Made by a program: the position numbers and the translations under genes
The notes under the pieces: generated by a model
Database searches by the model: none
Told to the model about the DNA's origin: nothing
The model's input: only the letters and a program-made list of their open reading frames with translations
In this document: positions 8,101-14,722 of the stretch, piece after piece
Position numbering within the stretch: position 1 is the stretch's first letter
Layout of the letters: the number at the start of each line of letters is the position of its first letter
Assembly (NCBI GenBank): GCA_009692585.1
Contig: SHYX01000057.1
Span: 1-25,510 of the forward strand
DNA from: Myxococcales bacterium
Lineage (GTDB): Bacteria > Myxococcota > UBA796 > SXON01
Length of the DNA stretch: 25,510 bases
Direction: 5' to 3'

Positions 8101-8603
8101 TCCTTGCCCTGACCAGCTGCATCCACACCCCGGCGCACCCGCCGCTGGCGGCCGAGGTGCGCGTCCAGACCCATGGCCGGGTCGAGGCCGCGGGCGACGA
8201 AGGCGCCGAGTGCCGCTGGGAGGAAGAAGCACTGTGGGTAGGCGCCACCCGCGTCATCGGCGGCGAGCCACCCGACGCCGCCGACTGGTGCGCCGCGCCC
8301 TCAGACCATTGGTCCACCCTGGACATCCTCGGCCAGGACGGTCGTTTCGTCTCGGTACTCACCGAGACCGATCTCGACGCAACCGCGTGTCGCACGTGGG
8401 ATGTCGAAGCTGGCCGATCGGTCTCCCTGACGGACTACGACGAAAAGGCGTCCGACAAGCGGCTGAAGCGCGCCGTCCGCCTGCTGCGTCGTCGCGCCTG
8501 GACCTACCCGCTGGATGCCGACGCGTTCTACGTCGGCGGCGGTCACATCGTGTTCTGCCTCTTCGACGATGCGGGCACCCGACACGATCTTCCCGTACCT
8601 TGA
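8097..8603 (+). CDS. Small Cys-containing lipoprotein, unknown function
   Basis: The frame encodes a secreted protein with a lipobox-like L-T-S-C right at its beginning. The only well-placed start is a CTG at 8097, which overlaps the NUDIX stop as CTGA and has GGAGGG at 8088-8093. It gives 168 residues beginning MILALTSC. A GTG at 8043 in the same frame would add 18 residues but lacks a ribosome-binding site and overlaps the NUDIX gene by 58 bases. Beyond the lipid-anchor Cys, four cysteines (CRW, DWCAAP, ACRTW, VFCLF) could form two disulfides. I recognise no domain. The presence of a real protein is supported by codon usage and by the position of the frame directly after the NUDIX gene. The start is uncertain. 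Confidence 0.65.
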   Translation: MILALTSCIHTPAHPPLAAEVRVQTHGRVEAAGDEGAECRWEEEALWVGATRVIGGEPPDAADWCAAPSDHWSTLDILGQDGRFVSVLTETDLDATACRTWDVEAGRSVSLTDYDEKASDKRLKRAVRLLRRRAWTYPLDADAFYVGGGHIVFCLFDDAGTRHDLPVP

Positions 8604-8635
8604 GCGGCCCGGGCTCGGCGGGGAGGGGGAGAGCG

Positions 8636-8672
8636 CCGGGCACGGCACGCCGTTTGGCGCGCCGTGCACCGG
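8636..8672 (+). terminator. Strong stem-loop downstream of the lipoprotein gene
   Basis: GCACGGCACGCC (8640-8651), a GTTT loop and GGCGCGCCGTGC (8656-8667) form a 12-bp stem with one A-C mismatch. CCGG on both sides extends it with one bulged base. No T tract follows. It lies 32 bases past the stop codon and 108 before mlaD, so it probably separates the two transcription units. The remaining spacer to 8779 holds a 9-base direct repeat (GAGGCCGGA at 8672 and 8693) and nothing else that I recognise. Confidence 0.55.
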
Positions 8673-8779
8673 AGGCCGGAAACCGAAGGTTAGAGGCCGG
8701 AGGTCGGATACCCGAGTTGGTGGCGCGGTAGGGGGAGAGGGCGAAGCCCTTTCCCCCCCGTTAATGATACCCGGCGACC

Positions 8780-9886
8780 ATGGAACGCAACCTCCTGCAA
8801 GAGATCAAGGTCGGCGCCTTCGTGTTGGCCTTCTTCCTGGCCATCGCGGTGGCCGCCTTCGTACTGGGGGGGGGGACCGAGGCCTTCGCCCCCCGATACA
8901 CGCTCCACGCGCAGTACGTGGACGTCAAGGGCCTCAAGCCGGGCGCCGTCGTCCGCCTGGCCGGCATCGACATCGGCGAGGTCAAGCTGGTCGAGCTTGC
9001 GCCGAACCGCAGCGACGGCAAGAACGTTCACGTCGCGCTCCTGGTGCGTGAGGAGTACCAGGACCGCATCCGGGGAGACTCGGTCGCCGGCATCAGCAAC
9101 GTCGGCGTGCTCGGCGACAACATCATCACCGTCAGCGTGGGGAGCGATAGCGCCAACCCGCTGGCCGACAACGCCGAGATCCAGTCGGCCGAGGCGCTGG
9201 ACTTTCTGTCCTACGCCGACAAGGCCACCGAGATCGTGGGCAACGCCGCCAGCGTCTCCCACAAGTTCGACCTGATGCTGGGTTCGGAGGGGGAGGCCAA
9301 GACCGCCAAGGTGGGCGACAGCCTCGCCCACATCGAAGACATGCTCCGGTCCGCTCGCGACGGCAAGGGCGTCCTCCACGTCCTGTTCTACGATGAGGCC
9401 GCCGGACGCAAGGTCAAGGAGGTCATCGCCAACGCGGAGCTCGTCACCGGCGACGTCGCGGCGATGACCGAGGAGATCAAGACCGGGGATGGACTGGCCC
9501 ACGAGCTCATCTACGGCAGCGGCGGCGAGGCGCTGGCGAAGAAGCTGGCAGTGTTCACCGAGGAGGCCACCAGCATGGTGGCGGATATCAAGACCCGGCC
9601 TTCGGCCATCCACAGTCTGCTGTACGAGGAGAAGAACGCGGAGCTGGTGGACCACGCCACCAGCTTTCTGGCCGGACTGGACCAGACGGTCGCCTCGGTC
9701 AACGAGGGCGAGGGAACGATCGGCCTCTTGGTGAAGGACCCGCAGCTGTACGAAGACCTTCGCGCCCTGCTCGGCGGGGCGCAGCGCAACGCGCTGCTGC
9801 GCGCGTACGCCCGCAGCACCATCGCCCACGCCCGCGACGAAGACGGCGGCGCCTGGACCGGACCGACGGCGGACCCGAGCAAGTAG
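8780..9886 (+). CDS. mlaD: MCE-domain lipid transport protein (MlaD-like)
   Basis: The 368-residue protein is an inner-membrane-anchored MCE protein, the substrate-binding ring of Mla-type systems. One membrane helix lies at about 11-30. The MCE domain follows at about 38-122 with V-K-G-L-K-P-G-A-V-V-R-L-A-G-I-D-I-G-E-V and later I-S-N-V-G-V-L-G-D. The C-terminal two thirds is helical and contains four copies of a 40-residue unit marked by GKGVLHVLFYDE (195), GDGLAHELIYGS (236), PSAIHSLLYEE (274) and GEGTIGLLVKDP (310). This would form a periplasmic stalk. The ATG at 8780 has no ribosome-binding site, but a GATACC hexamer lies exactly eight bases upstream. Its MlaE and MlaF partners are on the other strand near 1091-2639. 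It touches the downstream permease gene by one base. Confidence 0.92.
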   Translation: MERNLLQEIKVGAFVLAFFLAIAVAAFVLGGGTEAFAPRYTLHAQYVDVKGLKPGAVVRLAGIDIGEVKLVELAPNRSDGKNVHVALLVREEYQDRIRGDSVAGISNVGVLGDNIITVSVGSDSANPLADNAEIQSAEALDFLSYADKATEIVGNAASVSHKFDLMLGSEGEAKTAKVGDSLAHIEDMLRSARDGKGVLHVLFYDEAAGRKVKEVIANAELVTGDVAAMTEEIKTGDGLAHELIYGSGGEALAKKLAVFTEEATSMVADIKTRPSAIHSLLYEEKNAELVDHATSFLAGLDQTVASVNEGEGTIGLLVKDPQLYEDLRALLGGAQRNALLRAYARSTIAHARDEDGGAWTGPTADPSK

Positions 9887-11556
9887 TGCCCTCCCCGCTG
9901 TCACTGCGCGGGGTCGCGCTGCTCTTGAGCCCGCGGCGCCTGTCGCTCTCCAACGCCATCCGGCGCGGGGAACAGCGCTGGTTGTACATCGCCTTCGGAG
10001 TCATGGCCGCGCTGTTCTGGGGGGGGCTGTTCGCCCTGATGGCGTGGCTGCTCCAGGAGTTCTGGATGCTCAGCGGGCTGGGGCCCGTTCTGGCGCGGAA
10101 GTTCCTGGAGATCCTTTTGGCGGCCGTCTTTTCGATGCTCACCTTCTCCAACGTGATCACGACGATGTCGGTCTTCTACCTGAGCGCGGATCTGGAGTTG
10201 ATCCTGGCGCTTCCGGTGTCGCGACCGACGTTTCATTACGCACGCTTCGTGGACTCCCTGGTGCAGGCCAGCTGGATGATGCTGCTGTTCGGCCTACCGG
10301 TCTTCTGCGCGGCCGGCTTCGTGGCGCACGCCGGCTGGCCCTACTACGCCTCGATCGCGGTGGCCGTGCCGGCCCTGATGGTGATCTCGACCTGCATCGG
10401 GGCCGTCTTCGCCACCCTCCTGGTCAACGTCTTTCCCGCCCACCGCACCCGCGATCTGCTGGTTCTGGCCGCGCTGGGCATGCTGGCGGCCGCGTTCGTC
10501 TTCATCCGCACGCTGCGGCCGGAGCAGCTGGCCGACGCCGAACGGTTCCAGGACCTCGCCGCATACATGGCCGCGGTCAACCTGCCCGCGCCGCCGCTCT
10601 TCCCGGCGCGTTGGGCGGGCGAGGTGATGGGCAGCGCGTTGCTGAACTCGCCGATTCCGACGCGGGAGCTGGCGCTGTTGATCGCCGGGACGGGCGCGGC
10701 CCTTGCGGTGGCGCGGTGGACGACGCACATCGGCTTCGCCGGCGGCTGGAGCCTTTCCCAGGAGGCGCGCGCGGCCCGCTTTCACGGGACCCGCCTCTTC
10801 GACACCGTTGCCAGCGTGCTCCCGAGGCCGTGGCGACCGATCGCGGCCAAGGAGCTCCGCGTCCTGGCGCGTGATCCATCGCAGTGGTCGCAGGTCTTTC
10901 TGCTGATCGGCTTGTGCGCGGTCTACCTGGTGAGCGTGCAGGCGCTGCCGCTCAACGCGATCCGGGGTCAGGCCGGCGAGCTGTTGCGCGATGTCCTGAC
11001 CTTCCTGAACCTCGGCATGGGCGGATTCGTGATGGCGGCCATCGCCGGCCGCTTTCAGTTCACCGCGATCTCCCGTGAAGGCAAGAGCTGGTGGGTGCTG
11101 CGCGGCGCGCCGGTCGAGCCGTTGGTCGTGCTGCACGCCAAGTCGGCCTTTGGCATCGTGCCGATGATCGTCGTGGGCGAGGTGGTGTCGGTCGGCGGCG
11201 GCTTGCTCCTCGACGCCCGCCCGGCCATCATCGCGGGCGAGGCCATCCTCGTGGTGGTCCTGGCGTGGGGGATCTCGGGCCTCGCCATCGCGATGGGCGC
11301 GATCTGGCCTGACTTCAACGCCGAGAACACGGCACGGGCCGCGTCGAGCCCGGCGGCGGTCTTCTTCATGGTACTGGCGATGGGCCTGGTGCTGGGGGTG
11401 ATGGGCCTCTTCGTCGTCGGCGCCTTCCTGGCGATCAAGGGATGGAGCGTCGCCGCCGGCATCTTCGGCGCTGCCGCCATCGCGCTGGCCCTCGCGGCCG
11501 GGCACTGGCCCCCCAGACGCGCGGCGACCATCCTCTGGGCCAGGGGCCTCCCGTGA
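9886..11556 (+). CDS. ABC-2 type transporter permease
   Basis: This is a large membrane protein of 556 residues with about a dozen hydrophobic segments in two halves, split by a soluble region around residues 210-330. Motifs seen in large ABC-2 permeases are LSADLELILALPVSRPTF at about 103-120, near the first third, and a second-half KELRVLARDPSQWSQ block at about 322-336. This matches the putative permeases that pair with CcmA-like ATPases. There is no ATPase domain, so it needs a partner; the ABC-2 ATPase at 3118-3834 is the best local candidate. The GTG start shares its G with the mlaD stop (TAGTG), and the gene ends in a GTGA overlap with the next gene. Substrate unknown; location next to mlaD suggests an envelope lipid or lipoprotein role, by inference. 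Confidence 0.85.
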   Translation: MPSPLSLRGVALLLSPRRLSLSNAIRRGEQRWLYIAFGVMAALFWGGLFALMAWLLQEFWMLSGLGPVLARKFLEILLAAVFSMLTFSNVITTMSVFYLSADLELILALPVSRPTFHYARFVDSLVQASWMMLLFGLPVFCAAGFVAHAGWPYYASIAVAVPALMVISTCIGAVFATLLVNVFPAHRTRDLLVLAALGMLAAAFVFIRTLRPEQLADAERFQDLAAYMAAVNLPAPPLFPARWAGEVMGSALLNSPIPTRELALLIAGTGAALAVARWTTHIGFAGGWSLSQEARAARFHGTRLFDTVASVLPRPWRPIAAKELRVLARDPSQWSQVFLLIGLCAVYLVSVQALPLNAIRGQAGELLRDVLTFLNLGMGGFVMAAIAGRFQFTAISREGKSWWVLRGAPVEPLVVLHAKSAFGIVPMIVVGEVVSVGGGLLLDARPAIIAGEAILVVVLAWGISGLAIAMGAIWPDFNAENTARAASSPAAVFFMVLAMGLVLGVMGLFVVGAFLAIKGWSVAAGIFGAAAIALALAAGHWPPRRAATILWARGLP

Positions 11557-12425
11557 TCGCCCTCGCCCTCTGCGGCGTGGCCCTTGCCGCCGAGCCGGGC
11601 TTGACCCTGGCGCGAGCCGGCTATCTGCGCGCCGCCTGGGCCCAGGCGCACGGCGACATCGATGGCGCCTCGCGCGCCGCGACCACCGTGCTTCTTCACG
11701 ATGCCGACGCCGCGGCCCCCCGAGCGCTCCTCGCGTCCCTGCAGCCCGACGAGCCGCTCGGCAACGAAGCCCGGCTCCGCTGGCTGGAGGACGCCAGCAC
11801 CAACCCCGCGGCCGACCACCGGGTGTGGACCGCACTGGGCGCGGCCCGCTCGCGCCTCGGCCAGCACGGGCCTGCCGACGCCGCCTTCGCGGAAGCGGAG
11901 CGCCGCGGCGGGGGCGGCGCCAATTACAGCGCGTGGCTGGCGGCGCTTCACCGCTGGGAGCGGTTCCCGCTCGATGGGCGCGCTGGTGACGTGTCCGATC
12001 GCTGGGCGGCGCTGGCGGAGCCGGGACCGGGCGGATCGGCGCAGCGCGCCACCGGGAGCGAGTCCACGGCGCCGGGCGCCTACGGCCAGCGTTGCGCCGA
12101 CGCCCTCGACGCGTCGCTCCTCGGGGAGCCGCTCGCGCCTCGCACCGCCGCGCTCGTGTGCGGGAAGGCGGGCCGCATCGCGACCGGGCGCCGGATCCTC
12201 GACCGGCTCGCTCCGGGCTGGCCCGCAGCGGCGCTGACCGAGGCGCGGGCCGTGCTGCAGGCGGCGATGGAGGGCAACGCCGACGAGGGTTCGGCGCTGC
12301 GCCTTGCCGGTCTCCCTGCGGTGGGGGAGCCCGACGCCGGCCTCTGTCCGTGGGTCCTCGATCGGTGGCCGGACGACGCGCGGTTGCGGGCGCGCTGTGT
12401 CACCATCGGCGGGTGGCCGCGATGA
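11553..12425 (+). CDS. Secreted TPR-like protein, unknown function
   Basis: The frame opens before 11553, but the GTG there overlaps the permease stop as GTGA and has AGGGG seven bases upstream. From that start the 290-residue product begins MIALALCGVALAAEPG, a 12- to 13-residue uncharged signal peptide cleaved after A-L-A. Ala-rich helical pairs follow at about 17-65 and 86-123, of the tetratricopeptide type (TALGAARSRLGQHGPADAAFAEAE is close to a TPR consensus). The remainder is helical with Cys pairs but no further clear repeats. It probably acts in the periplasm as a scaffold for the transporter encoded beside it. The TPR call is by eye and weak in the second half. It is joined to the next gene by an ATGA overlap. 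Confidence 0.75.
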   Translation: MIALALCGVALAAEPGLTLARAGYLRAAWAQAHGDIDGASRAATTVLLHDADAAAPRALLASLQPDEPLGNEARLRWLEDASTNPAADHRVWTALGAARSRLGQHGPADAAFAEAERRGGGGANYSAWLAALHRWERFPLDGRAGDVSDRWAALAEPGPGGSAQRATGSESTAPGAYGQRCADALDASLLGEPLAPRTAALVCGKAGRIATGRRILDRLAPGWPAAALTEARAVLQAAMEGNADEGSALRLAGLPAVGEPDAGLCPWVLDRWPDDARLRARCVTIGGWPR

Positions 12426-13243
12426 CGACGCCCAGCGCCCCGACGGCCACGCGGCAGGGGGCGCAGCACCCGGTGCCACCGGCCTGGCCGGGGGCAGCCG
12501 CAACGCTGATTCTGCTGTGCGCCTGCAAGCCAGTCGAGGCCCCGCGGCTGGACGTCACCGACCCGGCCGCCCTGTTTGCGCGCGCCCTCGCCGAGCCGCC
12601 GCCCCCGGCGATGTACGCCCATTTTGACGCAGTGATCGCGGCGCCCGGGCAACGACTCGCGCTCAACGGGACGCTGGTGGTGTCGCCGCCCGACCGCTTC
12701 CGCGTGGAGCTTCGCGGACCCATCGGCCCCGCCCAGCTCGTGATGACGTGCGATGGCAGGGACCTGCGCGCCTGGGTGGCCCCGAAGAACAGCTTCTACC
12801 AGGCGGATGACGCCGATGGCACCCTTGGCGGTCTGCTGGGAGTGGGCGACGGGGTGCACGGTGCCGCCGTCGTGACCTCGCTGTTGATGGGGCGCATGCC
12901 GTCGCTGCCGATGGCGCCCGAGTTGACCGCCGCCGGGCCCGTGGCGACCGCGCGCTGGGCGCGGGCGGACGGCGCTACTTTTTCGCTCGGAATCGATGGC
13001 AGGACGGCGCATCTCGTCGACGCACGGGCCACCGACGAGCGAGGCCGGGTGTTGTTTTCGGGAGCATGGGTGCCGGGCGAGTGGCCGCGGGCGCTCAACG
13101 TGGTGCTGCCGACGCTCGACGCCTCGGCCGACGTACGCTTCGGCGACTGGGCGCCCGCCACCCCGACCGACGCGGCCTTCCGCCTGACCGCGCCGCCCGG
13201 GAGCGTGGCCGTGCCGCTGGTGCTGACGCCCGACGGGGGGTGA
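12422..13243 (+). CDS. LolA/LolB-like outer-membrane lipoprotein
   Basis: The ATG at 12422 overlaps the previous stop (ATGA) and gives 273 residues. An unusual 33-residue leader precedes A-A-T-L-I-L-L-C-A-C, with the second Cys (residue 35) in the lipobox position; a long n-region is odd next to the very short signals elsewhere in the window. The mature part has the order of short beta strands seen in LolA/LolB-fold proteins: AVIAAPGQRLALNGTLVV, then PDRFRVELRGPIGPAQLVM, then DGRDLRAWVAPKNSFYQAD. That fold binds lipoprotein acyl chains or other lipids in a half-barrel. The function fits the MlaD/ABC-2 operon it closes, but the assignment is structural inference, not a recognised signature. 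A strand-poor C-terminal half is unassigned. Confidence 0.72.
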   Translation: MTTPSAPTATRQGAQHPVPPAWPGAAATLILLCACKPVEAPRLDVTDPAALFARALAEPPPPAMYAHFDAVIAAPGQRLALNGTLVVSPPDRFRVELRGPIGPAQLVMTCDGRDLRAWVAPKNSFYQADDADGTLGGLLGVGDGVHGAAVVTSLLMGRMPSLPMAPELTAAGPVATARWARADGATFSLGIDGRTAHLVDARATDERGRVLFSGAWVPGEWPRALNVVLPTLDASADVRFGDWAPATPTDAAFRLTAPPGSVAVPLVLTPDGG

Positions 13244-13371
13244 GGACCGCTCACGGTGGCGCCCGCTGTCGCGAAGAGTGAACGCTGTCAATTGCGGAGT
13301 AAGCCCCCGGCCAACCACAGGGTGATCCTGGCGACCTGACGTAGTCTCGGCGCTCCACCCTGGCTCTCCCG
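13244..13371. other. Non-coding spacer with possible IS66-type end
   Basis: No gene is seen here. GTAAGCCCCCGGCC starts at 13299, in the position and orientation expected for the left end of an IS66-family element, whose ends typically begin GTAA. It lies 73 bases before the transposase-like remnant. A matching right end was not found, so this is tentative. Confidence 0.3.
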
Positions 13372-13536
13372 ATGCCCACGCCCGTCCCTTCATTCGACCA
13401 CCTCCCTCAGCGTTGGAGGTCGGGCGACGCCTGGATCGTCCTCGCCGCGCTCGCCGCGAGCGGCCTCACTGCCGCAGAGTTTGCGCGCCGGACCGGCATC
13501 ACGGCGAAGCGCCTCTCCCGCTGGACCCTCCAACTC
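13372..13536 (+). mobile_element. Remnant of an IS66-type accessory protein (TnpA-like)
   Basis: About 55 codons encode the N-terminal helix-turn-helix of an IS66-family accessory protein: an RW..DAW.VL start, then AASGLTAAEFARRTGI, then KRLSRWTLQL. This corresponds to the conserved W-x-L-x-x-x-x-A-S-G-L-S-x-x-x-F-x-R-x-x-G-I-x-x-x-R-L-x-x-W pattern. After residue 55 the frame reads through the antisense of a different gene and loses any transposase character. No TnpB or TnpC frame exists nearby. It is therefore a truncated insertion-sequence scar, not an active element. The ATG at 13372 has no ribosome-binding site. It abuts the broken ketopantoate-reductase-like gene, which suggests the insertion or a later deletion destroyed that gene. 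Confidence 0.6.
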
Positions 13537-13562
13537 ATCGCGCCGGCCGGGGAACGGCGCGG

Positions 13563-13733
13563 GCCCGCCGGCAGCCGGAGGTCGAGGCCACGCTCCGCCA
13601 GCGCGCGCCCGTGCGCGCCACGCGCCACCAGCAAGACATCGACCCCGGAGTCCCACAGGAGCCCACCCACGCCCGCACCGATGGCGCCGGCGCCGAGGAT
13701 TACCAGATGGCTCGGGGAACGCGGCGCGGACAC
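13563..13733 (-). pseudogene. Truncated ketopantoate reductase-like gene (N-terminus only)
   Basis: From a GTG at 13733, preceded by AGGA, the minus strand encodes 57 residues of a PanE/ApbA-type Rossmann domain: HLVILGAGAIGAGVGGLL carries the G-x-G-x-x-G dinucleotide loop, followed by SGVDVLLVARGAHGRALAERGL. Complete family members run to about 300 residues. Here similarity stops at L-P-A-G around 13563, and the frame continues into the antisense of the IS66-type remnant. The catalytic Lys and Glu domains are missing, so it cannot be active. It is divergent from the frameshifted lipoprotein gene at 13829. Whether the intact gene made ketopantoate reductase or a related dehydrogenase cannot be told from the nucleotide-binding part alone. 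Confidence 0.68.
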
Positions 13734-13828
13734 CCGCCCGTCCTATCCGAGGGCGGCGGTCGAGCGATCCCCTGCGAATTGGGCGGAACCAAAAGCGGTC
13801 GCGGGGGCAGGGCACCGACACGGAGGCA

Positions 13829-14303
13829 ATGAAACCGATGACCGCTCGCATTCTGACCGCAACCTGCCTGATTCTCGGAGGCTGCGCCGAAGACGTCGCA
13901 AGCCCCGCGCCCCGCATCCTGATCACCGGCGAACGGCTCGCCGCCCTGGGCGAGGACGAGGTTCTGGAGGTCGACGTCAGCGAGCGTGTGGTGTACCAGT
14001 TGGCGGGGTGCGGCGGCCGATGTCGGCTTCGATCAGGTGCTGCTCGTGCACGCGGAGGGCGAGCCAGAGCCCCTGGACGAATGGCTCGCGCACGCCGGTC
14101 TGGGCTCGGACGTCGAGATGTTCGAGCTTGCGGGGGATGCGAACGACTTCGGTACGCTTACCGGCGATCAGATCGCCGCACTGACACGGCACGGGACGCT
14201 GACCGCCGCCTCCGATGTCCCGAAGGAGAAGCATCTGCATGCCACTGAGCGACGGTCCGATGGATACGTGATCTTCCACTGTCGGCCGTACACTACGGAG
14301 TGA
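13829..14303 (+). pseudogene. Lipoprotein gene broken by one-base frameshift
   Basis: The ATG at 13829 begins a lipoprotein: MKPMTARILTATCLILGGC, with Cys19 as anchor, then about 40 further residues up to VVYQLAG. The frame then turns to Arg-rich nonsense. The next frame carries a sensible, acidic continuation, VGFDQVLLVHAEGEPEPLDEW to the stop at 14303. Removing one G from the run at 14005-14008 reads L-A-G-A-A-A-D-V-G-F-D and joins the halves into 157 residues. I recognise no family. GGAGG lies two bases before the first ATG and eleven before an in-frame ATG at 13838, so the exact start is unclear. A homopolymer assembly error is as likely as a true mutation. crcB follows by 16 bases, so the two were probably co-transcribed. 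Confidence 0.75.
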
Positions 14304-14319
14304 TACCGGAACCGGCGCG

Positions 14320-14706
14320 ATGAACAAGCTCCTGCTGGTGGTCGTCGGCGGCGGGCTGGGCTCCGGGTGTCGCTACCTCGTATCTGTCTGGACGCTGGCC
14401 CGGCTGGGGCCTGGGTTCCCTTGGGGCACGCTGACGGTGAACGTCGTCGGCTCCTTCCTGCTCGGTGCGCTGGTGCAGCTCGGCCCCTCTCCCGCCGTCC
14501 TCAGCGCCGATACGCGCCTGCTACTCACGACGGGTTTCATGGGCGGATTCACGACCTACTCGACCTTCAACCAGGAGACGCTCCGTTACCTCCAGGACGG
14601 GAATTGGAGCGGCGCGCTCATCAACTCCACGGCCACCCTCGCGTCGTGCCTCCTCGCCGGACTCCTCGGCGTGGCGCTCGCGCGGATGGCCGTCGGGAGT
14701 GCCTGA
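14320..14706 (+). CDS. crcB: Fluoride channel CrcB
   Basis: The 128-residue, four-helix protein is of the CrcB/Fluc family, which dimerises and lets fluoride leave the cell. The signatures are GGGLGSGCRYL (10-20), with the conserved Arg19, then PWGTLTVNVVGSFLLG (34-49) with Asn41, and GFMGGFTTYSTF (72-83), which holds the phenylalanine box and central sodium site. The length is normal. The ATG at 14320 follows the broken lipoprotein by 16 bases, and there is no room for, or sign of, a fluoride riboswitch. Its stop codon lies in the left arm of a perfect hairpin shared with the convergent radical SAM gene. Only one crcB copy is present here, as expected for dual-topology members. Confidence 0.97.
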   Translation: MNKLLLVVVGGGLGSGCRYLVSVWTLARLGPGFPWGTLTVNVVGSFLLGALVQLGPSPAVLSADTRLLLTTGFMGGFTTYSTFNQETLRYLQDGNWSGALINSTATLASCLLAGLLGVALARMAVGSA

Positions 14707-14722
14707 GCGAAGTGTCGCTCAG
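14703..14722. terminator. Perfect hairpin shared by two convergent stop codons
   Basis: CTGAGCGA (14703-14710), loop AGTG, TCGCTCAG (14715-14722) make an 8-bp perfect stem. The crcB TGA is in the left arm and the radical SAM gene's TGA, read on the minus strand, is in the right arm. There is no T tract on either side. It is the only structure between the two convergent genes and is likely a bidirectional stop signal. Confidence 0.55.

Noticed and set aside
7510..8232. Upstream extension of the lepB frame
   Set aside because: It is antisense to the NUDIX box; ATG 7509 has a ribosome-binding site and yields a normal LepB length.
10294..11835. 513-residue minus-strand frame opposite the ABC-2 permease
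   Set aside because: Arg/His/Gly-rich shadow typical of GC-rich DNA; the plus strand has clear membrane helices and coupled starts.
14005..14008. Programmed frameshift site
   Set aside because: A plain G run with no slippery heptamer or downstream structure that I can see; an indel or read error is simpler.
14304..14319. Fluoride riboswitch before crcB
   Set aside because: Only 16 bases separate the genes and none of the conserved aptamer pieces is present; the broken lipoprotein lies directly upstream.
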